DNA from: CAZLIC01 sp964559535
GTDB taxonomy: Bacteria; Pseudomonadota; Alphaproteobacteria; Rhodobacterales; Rhodobacteraceae
DNA: 64,000 nucleotides
Direction of reading: 5' to 3'
NCBI GenBank assembly: GCA_964559535.1
Contig: CAZLIC010000014.1
Coordinates: 1 to 64,000 of the forward strand
Shown: positions 9,029-19,909 of the stretch, piece after piece
Position numbering within the stretch: position 1 is the first letter of the stretch
Layout of the letters: each line of letters starts with the position of its first letter
The notes under the pieces: generated by a model
Told to the model about the DNA's origin: nothing
The model's database searches: none
The model's input: the letters and a program-made list of their open reading frames with translations, nothing else
Translations under genes and position numbers: made by a program

Positions 9029-9193
9029 GGCAAGGGTTTTCCCGCGTTGGTTGAAGCGTTGGTAGCCGCCGCCGGGAATCCGCGCAACCGCTAGTGACAA
9101 GCCATCTAGCATCGGCTATCAGCCGCGCAAACGGAGGCATGCATGACGGTGGCCCACCTGTCGGCACGTTCCGGTGAGCAGGAGAGTGACGCG

Positions 9194-9616
9194 ATGAAGG
9201 CCGAGACATTCCTTCCCGACGACTACCGCCCCGCCGAGAACGAGCCTTTCATGAACGACCGGCAGCTGGAATATTTCCGGCGCAAGCTGATGAACTGGAA
9301 GCAGGAACTGCTGGACCAGTCGGCCGAGACGATCGACAACCTGTCCGACAGCGCCCGCGCCGTTCCCGACATCACCGACCGCGCCAGCGAGGAAACCGAC
9401 CGTGCGCTGGAACTGCGGACCCGCGACCGGCAGCGCAAGCTGATTGCCAAGATCGACGCCGCGCTGCGGCGGATCGACAACGGCGAATACGGATATTGCG
9501 AGGCCACCGGCGAGCCGATCAGCCTGAAGCGGCTGGATGCCCGCCCGATTGCCACGATGACGCTGGAAGCGCAGGAAAAGCATGAGCGCCGCGAGAAGGT
9601 TCACCGCGACGACTGA
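9194..9616 (+). CDS. dksA: DksA family RNA polymerase-binding transcription factor
   Basis: 140 aa. Of the two possible starts, the ATG at 9194 has AGGAG nine bases upstream and gives the MKAETFLPDDYRP amino end usual in this lineage; an upstream ATG at 9143 also has GGAGG. The coiled-coil region (NDRQLEYFRRKLMNWKQELL) and the DRASEETDRALELRTRDRQRKL segment match DksA. The zinc-finger region keeps only one cysteine (GYCEATGEPI, then RPIAT instead of a Cys), as known for the Rhodobacter DksA, so no four-Cys zinc site exists. DksA modulates rRNA and amino acid promoters with ppGpp. Followed by a terminator hairpin. Confidence 0.93.
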   Translation: MKAETFLPDDYRPAENEPFMNDRQLEYFRRKLMNWKQELLDQSAETIDNLSDSARAVPDITDRASEETDRALELRTRDRQRKLIAKIDAALRRIDNGEYGYCEATGEPISLKRLDARPIATMTLEAQEKHERREKVHRDD

Positions 9617-9639
9617 GCCTGTTTCAGCGTGACGCATTG

Positions 9640-9670
9640 CGCCGGGCCCGAGGGTCCGGCGTTTTCGTTT
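9640..9670 (+). terminator. Intrinsic terminator after dksA
   Basis: The arms CGCCGG (9640-9645) and CCGGCG (9656-9661) form a stem that can extend by a few more pairs, followed by TTTTCGTTT. It lies 23 bases past the dksA stop and ends before the ATG of the monooxygenase at 9684. Confidence 0.7.
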
Positions 9671-9683
9671 CCGGGGGTGCGCG

Positions 9684-10826
9684 ATGGAAGTTCTGGTGGT
9701 GGGCGCGGGGGTGGCGGGGCTGGCGGCAGCGCTGGCCTTTGCGCGGCGCGGCGCGCGGGTGACGGTGCTGGAGCAGGCGCCTGCAGTGGGGGAGGTGGGG
9801 GCCGGGCTGCAGATCGGGCCGAACGGGGCGCGGGTGCTGCGGGCGCTGGGGCTGGGCGCGGCGTTTGATGCGGGCGGCGTGGCAGCGCAGGCAGTGGCGC
9901 TGTGCGACGGGCTGACGGGGCGCGGCGTGCTGCGGATGGATTTGCGCGGGTACGCGGGCGACTGGCGGTTCCTGCACCGGGCCGACCTTGTGCGGCTGCT
10001 GCTGGACGGAGCCGTGGCGGCCGGGGTGGAGGTACGCACCGGTGATCGGGTCGTTTCGCTGGACGGCGATGCGGTGGTGACGGCCGGGGGGCGGCTGGTG
10101 GCCGATCTGGTGGTGGGGGCCGACGGGCTGCATTCGCTGGTGCACCGCAGCTTGAACGGGCGGGTGGCGCCGTTCTTCACCATGCAGGCGGCGTGGCGGG
10201 CTTTGGTGCCTTGCGAGCCGGGGGCGGAGGCGGTGGCCGAGGTGCACATGGGGCCGGGGCGGCATGTCGTCAGCTATCCGCTGCGCGGGGGGACCTTGCG
10301 CAACATCGTGGCGGTGGAGGAACGGCGCGCCTGGACCGAGGAGGGCTGGGCGCAGGTGGGCGACCCCGAGGCGATGCGGGCGGCCTTTGCTGGGTTCGGC
10401 CCCCGGGTGCGGGGGTGGCTGGCGCAGGTGGACCAGTGCGGGCTGTGGGGGCTGTTCCGGCATCCCGTGGCGCCGGTTTGGCACCGCGCCAGTAACGGGG
10501 CGGGCGTGGCGATCATCGGCGATGCGGCGCATCCGACGCTGCCGTTTCTGGCGCAGGGGGCGGCGCTGGGGCTGGAGGATGCCTGGACGCTGGCGGCGGC
10601 GGTGATGGACGGCGGGCTGGAGGCCTTGCCTGCGTGGCAGGCGGCAAGGCGGCCGCGGGCCGCGCGGGTGGTGGATGCGGCGACGGCGAACGCGCGGGTG
10701 TACCACATGCGGGCGCCGTGGCGGGGGCCTGCCTATGCCGCGATGCGGGCGGGGGCTATGCTGGCGCCGGGGGCGGCGCTGCGGCGGTTCGACTGGCTGT
10801 ACCGGCACGACGTGACTGCGGGGTAG
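9684..10826 (+). CDS. FAD-dependent monooxygenase, salicylate hydroxylase-like
   Basis: 380 aa. Class A flavoprotein monooxygenase motifs are clear: GxGxxG (VVGAGVAGLAAAL, residues 5-17), the DG motif (VVGADGLHSLVHR) and the GD motif (IIGDAAHPTLPFLAQGAALGLEDAWTL). This pattern is typical of salicylate/3-hydroxybenzoate hydroxylases and UbiH-like enzymes, which hydroxylate an aromatic ring with NAD(P)H and O2. Size and the HPTLPFLAQGA signature favour the salicylate hydroxylase group. It follows dksA after a terminator and is convergent with an RTX gene, so context gives no substrate. Very high GC in wobble positions but no sign of decay. Confidence 0.85.
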   Translation: MEVLVVGAGVAGLAAALAFARRGARVTVLEQAPAVGEVGAGLQIGPNGARVLRALGLGAAFDAGGVAAQAVALCDGLTGRGVLRMDLRGYAGDWRFLHRADLVRLLLDGAVAAGVEVRTGDRVVSLDGDAVVTAGGRLVADLVVGADGLHSLVHRSLNGRVAPFFTMQAAWRALVPCEPGAEAVAEVHMGPGRHVVSYPLRGGTLRNIVAVEERRAWTEEGWAQVGDPEAMRAAFAGFGPRVRGWLAQVDQCGLWGLFRHPVAPVWHRASNGAGVAIIGDAAHPTLPFLAQGAALGLEDAWTLAAAVMDGGLEALPAWQAARRPRAARVVDAATANARVYHMRAPWRGPAYAAMRAGAMLAPGAALRRFDWLYRHDVTAG

Positions 10827-10973
10827 AGTGCGTCCCACCGTGGGACATTGCGTGGGACATGCGATTTCAATGGCTTGCGGACGCGTGTTTACCGTTTGGA
10901 AAGGATTTCCGCGTGGCGGCACGGGACGGGGACCGCCACCTTTGGCGGCGGCCCCCCGTTGGCCATTGCGTCC

Positions 10974-12206
10974 TTACAGACCCAGGAAGTCGGCCGAGAA
11001 GATGCCGACGGTGAACCTTGTCACCCCTTCGCCCAGCACATCGACGCGGTCGCCGTCGCCGTCGAAGATGATCCGCACGCCACCCGCAATGTCGCGCACG
11101 TCGCGCACCACCGCGCTGTCATCGAAATAGATGCGGTCAACGCCCGCTTCGTAGTTCACGATGCGGTCGGTATCGCGGCGGCCATCGCGGGTTTCATTGC
11201 CGAACACGAAGCTGTCGGCATCGGCGCCACCGTCCATGGTGTCGCTGCGGCCAAGGCCGCGGATCAGGTCGCGCCCGTCGCTGCCCAGCAGGCTGTCGGC
11301 GCGCCCGGTGCCGGTGACTTCGTTGAAGACGAACGGTTCGGGATCGGGGGTGAAGGGGCCGCCGTCGCCCTGTGCGGTCAGGGTCAGGCCCAGGTCTTCC
11401 CAGTTCAGGCTGTGGTCGGTGGTGGCAAAGGACTGCACGCCGGTGATGTCGGCCAGGGTCTTGCCCACGGCGGCCAGCGCGTCCGAGTCGAACAGGAAGT
11501 TGCGGGTGAATTCGCCGTAGCTGCCCGACAGGGTGGCCAAGAGCCCGCGGACGCCCGCGATGGCGGTGCCGTCGGCGAATTCGACCGAGGCCACGATTTC
11601 CTGCGCAGAGTCGAGACCGATGGGGCGGATGCCGGACAGGGCCAGTTCCTCGCCCACGCTGTCGGCGGTGCCACGGATCCCGTCGGCGTCGAACACGTCC
11701 AGCGCGGCGGTGCCAGTGCCGAAGCGGGTGCTGCCGAAGAAGTTCTCGGTGTAGTAGCTGCCGGAATAGGTATTGGCATTTTCCGGGCGCAGGCCGAATT
11801 CACCCACAGCCAGACCACCTGCGGCGGAAGTGGCGATCGTGGCCGAGGCGGTGGTCACCGTGTCGGCGGTGGCGGGAAACTCGGCGCGCGGCACGATGTA
11901 GGTGTTGCCCCCGGCGGTGAAGGCGCGGGCAGTGAAGGTGCCTTCGGCGGTGACGATCTGCACGGCGGAAAAGCTGGGCACGGTTTCGGCAACACTGATG
12001 CCGTCAATGCGCAGCGAGACCAGTTCGCCGCGGTTGACGTTGAAGGGGTCGAAGTTCAGGCCCAGCGGGCCCAGCGGGCCTGCATCCTCGTCGATGGTGG
12101 TCAGGCGCACCGATTCCAGCGCGGTGCCCGCGGCAATGATCTGGCCCGGGCCGATGGCGGTGCCGCTGATGCGGAAGATGTCGCGTTCCAGTGTCGTGAA
12201 GGCCAT
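10974..12206 (-). CDS. RTX (hemolysin-type calcium-binding) secreted protein
   Basis: 410 aa. Residues 1-290 are a beta-rich region of unknown fold with low lysine content and no signal peptide. The C-terminal third carries glycine-aspartate RTX repeats (LLGSDGRDLIRGLGRSDTMDGGADADSFVFG) and a serralysin-like end (DTDRIVNYEAGVDRIYFDD) closing with the hydrophobic VGIFSADFLGL, the kind of C-terminus used by type I secretion. It is therefore probably exported directly to the medium and folds on calcium. No type I exporter genes are nearby. No catalytic motif is seen, so the activity is unknown. Confidence 0.8.
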   Translation of the reverse strand: MAFTTLERDIFRISGTAIGPGQIIAAGTALESVRLTTIDEDAGPLGPLGLNFDPFNVNRGELVSLRIDGISVAETVPSFSAVQIVTAEGTFTARAFTAGGNTYIVPRAEFPATADTVTTASATIATSAAGGLAVGEFGLRPENANTYSGSYYTENFFGSTRFGTGTAALDVFDADGIRGTADSVGEELALSGIRPIGLDSAQEIVASVEFADGTAIAGVRGLLATLSGSYGEFTRNFLFDSDALAAVGKTLADITGVQSFATTDHSLNWEDLGLTLTAQGDGGPFTPDPEPFVFNEVTGTGRADSLLGSDGRDLIRGLGRSDTMDGGADADSFVFGNETRDGRRDTDRIVNYEAGVDRIYFDDSAVVRDVRDIAGGVRIIFDGDGDRVDVLGEGVTRFTVGIFSADFLGL

Positions 12207-12361
12207 GTCGCTCTCCCCTTCGCGGGGGCACTGCGGTGCCGCCCGTGTTTCCGGTGGGGTGACGCTAGCAGATACAACCGCAGGCTGCGGTCAAACCATG
12301 TTCACCGGCTGGCAGGAGATGTGATGTAACCGCGGGCGATGTCGTGCCGCGCCTTTGGCCC

Positions 12362-12406
12362 CCCCTCCCCATCCCACCCCCACAAAGGGGGAGGGATGGG
12401 GAGGGG
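12362..12406. repeat. 20-bp G/C-segregated stem-loop downstream of acnA
   Basis: The C-rich arm 12362-12381 pairs with the G-rich arm 12387-12406 at 19 of 20 positions, with loop ACAAA. It begins about 20 bases beyond the acnA stop on the minus strand and may end that transcript, although no U-run follows. Each arm has four runs of three or more G on one strand, so G-quadruplexes are possible on both strands. Confidence 0.65.
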
Positions 12407-12426
12407 CGGAGGCGGTGCGCGGGTGT

Positions 12427-15129
<2,703 letters not shown>

Positions 15130-15207
15130 GGCGGTCTCCTTGGCAGGATGGCTTGGGCGAAAGCATGGGTCAGGCAGAGGCCGGAAGGCAAGCGATCCGG
15201 TGTGACG

Positions 15208-15235
15208 TTTTCAGTATACAAAGGTATGCAGAAAA
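15208..15235. promoter_or_regulatory. Imperfect inverted repeat between acnA and DUF1223 gene
   Basis: TTTTCAGTATA (15208-15218) and TATGCAGAAAA (15225-15235) form a near-palindrome with two mismatches, in an AT-rich patch of an otherwise GC-rich gap between divergent genes. The position suits an operator for acnA, but no known consensus is matched with confidence. Confidence 0.3.
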
Positions 15236-15357
15236 TCCAGAGTCAGTTCCAATGCCGTGTCCGCATGGTCACGTCCGCGTTTCCTCGCAAAACCTTGATT
15301 GGCAGAGCGGGCATGCGTCCTCTAACTGCGCAGAACCTGAGAGCATGGGGTCAGCGG

Positions 15358-16071
15358 ATGCGACATTTTGTCGGGGCACTTGCGTGTGCCGTTCTTGGTT
15401 TCGGCACGTTGACGGCCGGGGCGCAAGAGGCGGCGCCGGCCCGGGTGCTGGTCGAACTGTTCACGTCGCAGGGTTGTACGGCCTGCCCGAAGGCAGATTT
15501 GGTGCTGGCGGGGCTGACGCAGGACCCACGCGTGATCGCGCTGGCCTTGCATGTGGACTACTGGGACTATCTGGGCTGGAAGGACAGCTTCGGGCAGGAA
15601 CGGTTCACCAAGCGGCAAAAGGCCTATGCCCGGCAGGCGGGCGACCGGATGATCTATACGCCGCAGATCATTGTCGGCGGAACCGACCGTATGGTCGGCA
15701 GTGAAGGCGGCACCGTGGCTGCGGCCGTGGCGCGGCATGCCGGGCAACCCATGCGGGTTCGCCTGACGCTGAGCCGCGATGCCGAGGGCCGGCTGGTGAT
15801 CCGTGCCGAAGCGGTGCCGCCTACCGACAAGGTGCTGCGGGTGGATGTGGTGCGGTTCCTGCCCGAGGCGACGGTGGACATCCGGCGGGGCGAGAATGCC
15901 GGGCGCACGATCACCTACCACAACGTGGTGACAAGCTGGGAAAACGTGGCGCGGTGGCAGGCGACCGGTCCGTTCGAGATTGCGGCCGCCATGGCCGGTT
16001 CGGAGCCCGCGGTGGTGGTGGTGCAGGCCGAAGGGCCGGCCGAGGTGCTGGCGGTGGCAGAACTGCGGTAG
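15358..16071 (+). CDS. DUF1223 thioredoxin-like exported protein
   Basis: 237 aa from the ATG at 15358, chosen because the signal peptide MRHFVGALACAVLGFGTLTAGAQEA begins directly there; an ATG at 15313 is in frame but would place 15 extra residues before it. After cleavage comes VELFTSQGCTACPKAD, a C-x-x-C pair in a thioredoxin-like context, and LHVDYWDYLGWKD, both hallmark segments of DUF1223. The family is periplasmic or membrane-associated and of unknown function, presumably redox-related. Divergent from acnA; the following gene is on the other strand. Confidence 0.85.
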   Translation: MRHFVGALACAVLGFGTLTAGAQEAAPARVLVELFTSQGCTACPKADLVLAGLTQDPRVIALALHVDYWDYLGWKDSFGQERFTKRQKAYARQAGDRMIYTPQIIVGGTDRMVGSEGGTVAAAVARHAGQPMRVRLTLSRDAEGRLVIRAEAVPPTDKVLRVDVVRFLPEATVDIRRGENAGRTITYHNVVTSWENVARWQATGPFEIAAAMAGSEPAVVVVQAEGPAEVLAVAELR

Positions 16072-16081
16072 GGGCGGGGGG

Positions 16082-16360
16082 TCAGTCGCCCACTTCCTCG
16101 ATGCGGAAATCGCGCAGGATGCTGCGGGTGGCGGTGAACCAGGGGCTTTCGCGGGTGCGGGCCTGGTGGGTGGCAAAGCCCGCGTGGTCGCGGAAGGACT
16201 CGATCACCTCGAACACCATGGGGTCGTCCGTTTCGGCGATGTCGAAGGACAGGCAGGCGGGTTCGGCGCGCGACAGGCGGATGTGTTCTTCCATGGTTGC
16301 CAGAACCTTGGCGCGTTCACCTTCGGTCATGCAGCGCAGCTGGCCTCGCAGGCGGATCAT
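16082..16360 (-). CDS. Antibiotic biosynthesis monooxygenase-domain protein (putative quinol monooxygenase)
   Basis: 92 aa. The ATG at 16360 has GGAGG eight bases upstream, better than the in-frame start at 16381. A short ferredoxin-like ABM domain is recognised: the opening I-R-L-R-G, EHIRLSRAEPACLSFDI in the middle, FEVIESFRDHAGFATHQ and the closing F-x-x-T/R region are typical of YgiN-like proteins. Such proteins oxidise quinols or are stress-linked dimers without cofactors. It lies 10 bases from the end of the DUF1223 gene (convergent) and 75 bases below the secreted orphan on the same strand. Confidence 0.75.
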   Translation of the reverse strand: MIRLRGQLRCMTEGERAKVLATMEEHIRLSRAEPACLSFDIAETDDPMVFEVIESFRDHAGFATHQARTRESPWFTATRSILRDFRIEEVGD

Positions 16361-16435
16361 GTCCCAAACCTCCAGCGCCAAGATCCTGTCAGCCCGCGCG
16401 GCACGGCGCCCTGCGCGACGGATTCGCCCTGGGGA

Positions 16436-18001
16436 CTACTTGACCGCATCGACCAGCTTGCCGTCCATGCTGAACACCGCATAGCCGCCGATGCGATGGT
16501 CCGGCGGAACGCCGACGCGGACATCGAACAGCGGCCGCCCCTTGGGGTCGCGCCAGAAGGGCGCGCCGCTGGACAGCGACATGCGCTCGACCTCGGCCCC
16601 GTCGATGCCGATCGCCGCGACAGCCTGTTCGCGGATCGAGGCGATGAGGGCCGCGTCGATTCCGGCCAGCGCGCCCAGAGTGAACAGGTCGTCTTCGGTC
16701 TCCATCATCAGCGGGAACTCCGACCAGTCCGACACGCCGTCTTCTTTCAGCATGGCATTGATCGTCATGCCGGGCCGCGACGGGTGCGGCCGCTTGACCG
16801 TTGCCGTGTCCTCGCGGAAATGCATGTCGTAGATGCGCATGTCGTCGCCGAAATGCTGCCGGAAGGCGGCGATGGTCTGCACGACACCCTCGGGGGTGGC
16901 GCGGTGGGCGGCTGCGACGTTTTCGGCAGGCGTTGCGACGGCGGCAACCACGCCGTCCCTGTTCAGCCGGATGGAGGCCGTTTCCAGCTTGCGGATCGGT
17001 CCGAGCCCGGGCATCGACACTTCGACGTCGATGTCCCACACGACCTGCGGCGCGGCTGTGCCGTCGGCCGCCGCGACGATCCGCATCACGTCGACGAACA
17101 TCGCATCCGGCCCCGCCGCCTGCTTGGCGACGTCCTTGAGTGCATCGACCCTGGACAGGTCGATGTCGTCCAGCGAATAGGTCGGGCTGTCCAGCTGCAC
17201 GTCCGGGTCGACCGTGCCGCCGACGCGCACCGCGGGATCGTGGGTGCTGCCGTCCCATATCCATGCGCGCAGGAGATCCGGGCGATCGGGCGCGGTCGCC
17301 GTCATGGTGACGTCCTTTTCCGTGATCACGATGCTGCGGACCACCGGCGCGCGCCCCACAACCTTGAGGAAGCCGTCCTGCGCCCGGTCGAACGGCCAGC
17401 CGGAGCCGATGTGAAAGTGGCGCTCGCGCCAGCGTCGCGTCTCGCCGATGTCGGCCCCCAGGACCTTGCCGCCGGCGTCGGTGTAGACAATTGCGCTTTC
17501 GTCGTAGCTCTTGAGGGCGATGGTCCAGCCGACCTCGCCGTAGCGCGCCGGGTCATCGCCCGCTGCCTTGCGCTGGATGCGGACCGTGCCGGAACGCGCA
17601 CGGCTGTCGAACCGGACATGGCGTTCCGCGCGGCCGAGGATCACCGGAAGGCGGTCGAGCGGGATCTCCGAGAGCCGGAACAGGCTGCCTTCGACATCAT
17701 TCCTGCCACTGGTGTCCACCGGTTCGGGGCCGGTCAACTGATTGACATGCAGACCGAAAAGCTCGACAGCCTTGACATACCAGCGCACCAGGCCGCCGCC
17801 GCTGCCGGGCACGCGGCCGATGACCACGAGTTCGTCGTCATCCACGGCGAAGAACCCGACGTCGATGTCGCTGCCCGCCTTGGTGGTGATCTGGGCCAGC
17901 GCGGTTTCGAAGCGTTTGGGTTCGGTGAGGTAACTCGCCTCCTGCGCGTGCAGGGGGTAGGCAAAGACGATGAGCGAAAGAGCGGCGGCGCGGAAACGCA
18001 T
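16436..18001 (-). CDS. Exported protein of unknown function, 521 aa
   Basis: The start at 18001 gives a good Sec signal peptide (MRFRAAALSLIVFAYPLHAQEA) with AQ/EA-type cleavage; the in-frame codon at 18031 only adds residues before it. The mature protein is acidic, with few cysteines and no membrane segment, and would be periplasmic. I recognise no domain. It contains alternating hydrophobic strands (DIDVGFFAVDDDELVVIGRV, WTIALKSYDESAIVYTDAGG), suggesting a beta-rich fold. It precedes the 92-aa monooxygenase on the same strand and follows guaA after an 82-base gap facing the guaA 3' end. Function unknown. Confidence 0.75.
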   Translation of the reverse strand: MRFRAAALSLIVFAYPLHAQEASYLTEPKRFETALAQITTKAGSDIDVGFFAVDDDELVVIGRVPGSGGGLVRWYVKAVELFGLHVNQLTGPEPVDTSGRNDVEGSLFRLSEIPLDRLPVILGRAERHVRFDSRARSGTVRIQRKAAGDDPARYGEVGWTIALKSYDESAIVYTDAGGKVLGADIGETRRWRERHFHIGSGWPFDRAQDGFLKVVGRAPVVRSIVITEKDVTMTATAPDRPDLLRAWIWDGSTHDPAVRVGGTVDPDVQLDSPTYSLDDIDLSRVDALKDVAKQAAGPDAMFVDVMRIVAAADGTAAPQVVWDIDVEVSMPGLGPIRKLETASIRLNRDGVVAAVATPAENVAAAHRATPEGVVQTIAAFRQHFGDDMRIYDMHFREDTATVKRPHPSRPGMTINAMLKEDGVSDWSEFPLMMETEDDLFTLGALAGIDAALIASIREQAVAAIGIDGAEVERMSLSSGAPFWRDPKGRPLFDVRVGVPPDHRIGGYAVFSMDGKLVDAVK

Positions 18002-18113
18002 GGCAAAACTCCGGGATGAAAAAGGCGGCAATACGTATGGCAGAAAGTATCGGCCTACGGCGGGCCGCCTGTCAATTGCGATCGTGTGCGGCCTGCCGTG
18101 GCGGCCCTGCTGA

Positions 18114-19670
18114 CTATTCCAGTTCGATCGTCCCCGGCGGCTTCGACGTGCAGTCGTAGAACACCCGGTTGATGCCGCGCACCTCGTTGATGATGCGGGT
18201 GGCGGTTTCCCCCAGGAAATCGTGGGTGAAGGGGTAGTAGTCGGCGGTCATGCCGTCCACCGAGGTGACGGCGCGCAGGGCGAGGGCATGGTCGTAGGTG
18301 CGCCCGTCGCCCATCACGCCCACGGTGCGCATCGGCAGGATCGCGGCGAAGGCCTGCCAGATGTCGTCGTACAGGCCGTGCTTGCGGATCTGGTCCAGGT
18401 AGACCGCATCGGCACGGCGCAGGATGTCCAGCTTTTCCGCCGTGATCTCGCCGGGGCAGCGGATGGCCAGGCCGGGGCCGGGGAAGGGGTGGCGGCGGAT
18501 GAAGGCCTCGGGCAGGCCCAGTTCGCGGCCCAGCGCGCGCACCTCGTCCTTGAAGAGTTCGCGCAGCGGTTCGACCAGCTTCAGCCCCATCTTCTCGGGC
18601 AGGCCGCCGACGTTGTGGTGCGACTTGATGGTGACCGAGGGGCCGCCGCTGAACGAGACCGATTCGATCACGTCGGGGTACAGCGTGCCTTGCGCCAGGA
18701 ATTCGGCACCGCCCACGGCGGCCGCGTGTTTCTGGAAGACCTCGATGAACAGCCGCCCGATGGTCTTGCGCTTGACCTCGGGGTCGCTGACGCCTTCCAG
18801 CGCGCCAAGGAACAGGGCGGATTCATCGGCGTGGATCAGCGGGATGTTGTAGGCATCGCGGAACATCGACACCACCTGTTCCGCCTCGCCCAGCCGCAAC
18901 AGGCCGTGGTCGACGAAGACGCAGGTCAGCCGGTCGCCGATGGCCTGGTGGATCAGGATGGCGGCCACCGAGGAATCGACGCCGCCCGACAGGCCGCAGA
19001 TCACGCGGCGGTCGCCCACCTGCGCGCGGATCTTTGCGATGGCCTCGGCGCGGTAGGCGCCCATCGTCCAGTCGCCGCGGAACCCGGCCAGCCGCACGAA
19101 GTTTTCGTACAGTTTCGCGCCCCTGGGGGTGTGGTGCACCTCGGGGTGGAACTGCACGGCGTAGAAACGGCGGGCAGGGTCGGCGGTGATGGCGAAGGGG
19201 GCGTTGGGCGAGGTGCCGTAGACGTTGAAGCCTGGTGCGATCTTCGAGACGTGGTCGCCGTGGCTCATCCATACCTGTTCGGGGCCCGCCTCGAACCAGC
19301 CCTCCAGCAGGGGCAGGCGCGCGTCGGTGGGGGTGACGACGGCGCGGCCGAATTCGGCGGTGCCGTGGCCGCGTTCCACATGGCCGCCCAGACAGTGCAT
19401 CATCACCTGCTGGCCGTAGCAGATGCCAAGGATCGGCACGCCCATGGTGAAGGCGGCCGACGGCGGCATCGGCGCGCCGTCCTGGAACACGCTGGCGGGG
19501 CCGCCCGAGAAGATGATCGCCTTCGGCCCGAAGGCCGCAAGGAAGGCATCGTCCACCCGGTTGTAGGGGTGGATTTCGCAGTAGACGCTCAGCTCGCGCA
19601 GGCGACGCGCGATCAGCTGCGTCACCTGGCTGCCGAAGTCGATGATCAGAAGGCGGTCATGTGCGGTCAT
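18114..19670 (-). CDS. guaA: GMP synthase (glutamine-hydrolysing)
   Basis: 518 aa, the normal length. The N-terminal class I glutamine amidotransferase domain shows FGSQVTQLIARR and the nucleophile motif GICYGQQ, with HPEVHHT later. The ATP pyrophosphatase P-loop is GLSGGVDSSVAA, and the C-terminal dimerisation domain ends RVFYDCTSKPPGTIELE. It aminates XMP to GMP with glutamine and ATP in the cytoplasm. It is divergent from an MttB-family gene; the 239-base gap between them carries a GC-rich repeat element at 19733-19778. Confidence 0.98.
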   Translation of the reverse strand: MTAHDRLLIIDFGSQVTQLIARRLRELSVYCEIHPYNRVDDAFLAAFGPKAIIFSGGPASVFQDGAPMPPSAAFTMGVPILGICYGQQVMMHCLGGHVERGHGTAEFGRAVVTPTDARLPLLEGWFEAGPEQVWMSHGDHVSKIAPGFNVYGTSPNAPFAITADPARRFYAVQFHPEVHHTPRGAKLYENFVRLAGFRGDWTMGAYRAEAIAKIRAQVGDRRVICGLSGGVDSSVAAILIHQAIGDRLTCVFVDHGLLRLGEAEQVVSMFRDAYNIPLIHADESALFLGALEGVSDPEVKRKTIGRLFIEVFQKHAAAVGGAEFLAQGTLYPDVIESVSFSGGPSVTIKSHHNVGGLPEKMGLKLVEPLRELFKDEVRALGRELGLPEAFIRRHPFPGPGLAIRCPGEITAEKLDILRRADAVYLDQIRKHGLYDDIWQAFAAILPMRTVGVMGDGRTYDHALALRAVTSVDGMTADYYPFTHDFLGETATRIINEVRGINRVFYDCTSKPPGTIELE

Positions 19671-19732
19671 GGCGTCGCCTAGCGCGGGCCAATGGGGGGT
19701 GCAAGGGGGCCGCGCGCCGTGTCTGTGGCGAG

Positions 19733-19778
19733 CCCCGGGGCGCTGCCCCGGACCCCGGGGTACTTGGGCAAAGATGAG
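19733..19778 (+). repeat. GC-rich intergenic repeat element, copy A
   Basis: 46 bases made of a GC palindrome (CCCCGGGG..CCCCGG..CCCCGGGG) followed by the tail TACTTGGGCAAAGATGAG. The same 46 bases occur in inverse orientation at 47516-47561, and shorter relatives at 43892-43916 and 23841-23894. It lies between the divergent guaA and MttB-family genes. Confidence 0.8.
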
Positions 19779-19909
19779 GAGCGGGATGCGTCGCTTTCGA
19801 CGCAGGGCAATGTCGCTTTCGCGTCTGAAGCGGCGGATTCGGGGGGCGGATTGTCGGCGTTTGCCGCCATAAGCGGCGCAAAGCGATGCGCAGGGCGGCG
19901 GAGGCGATG

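Noticed and set aside
10831..10860. Palindrome GTCCCACCGTGGGAC with a second GTGGGACAT copy, between two convergent genes
   Set aside because: Could be a small operator or repeat, but its loop is too short for a hairpin and no linked gene start or known consensus supports a call.
16480..18019. Plus-strand frame extending through the 521-aa exported protein gene
   Set aside because: The minus-strand frame has a proper signal peptide and protein-like hydrophobic pattern; the plus frame has neither.
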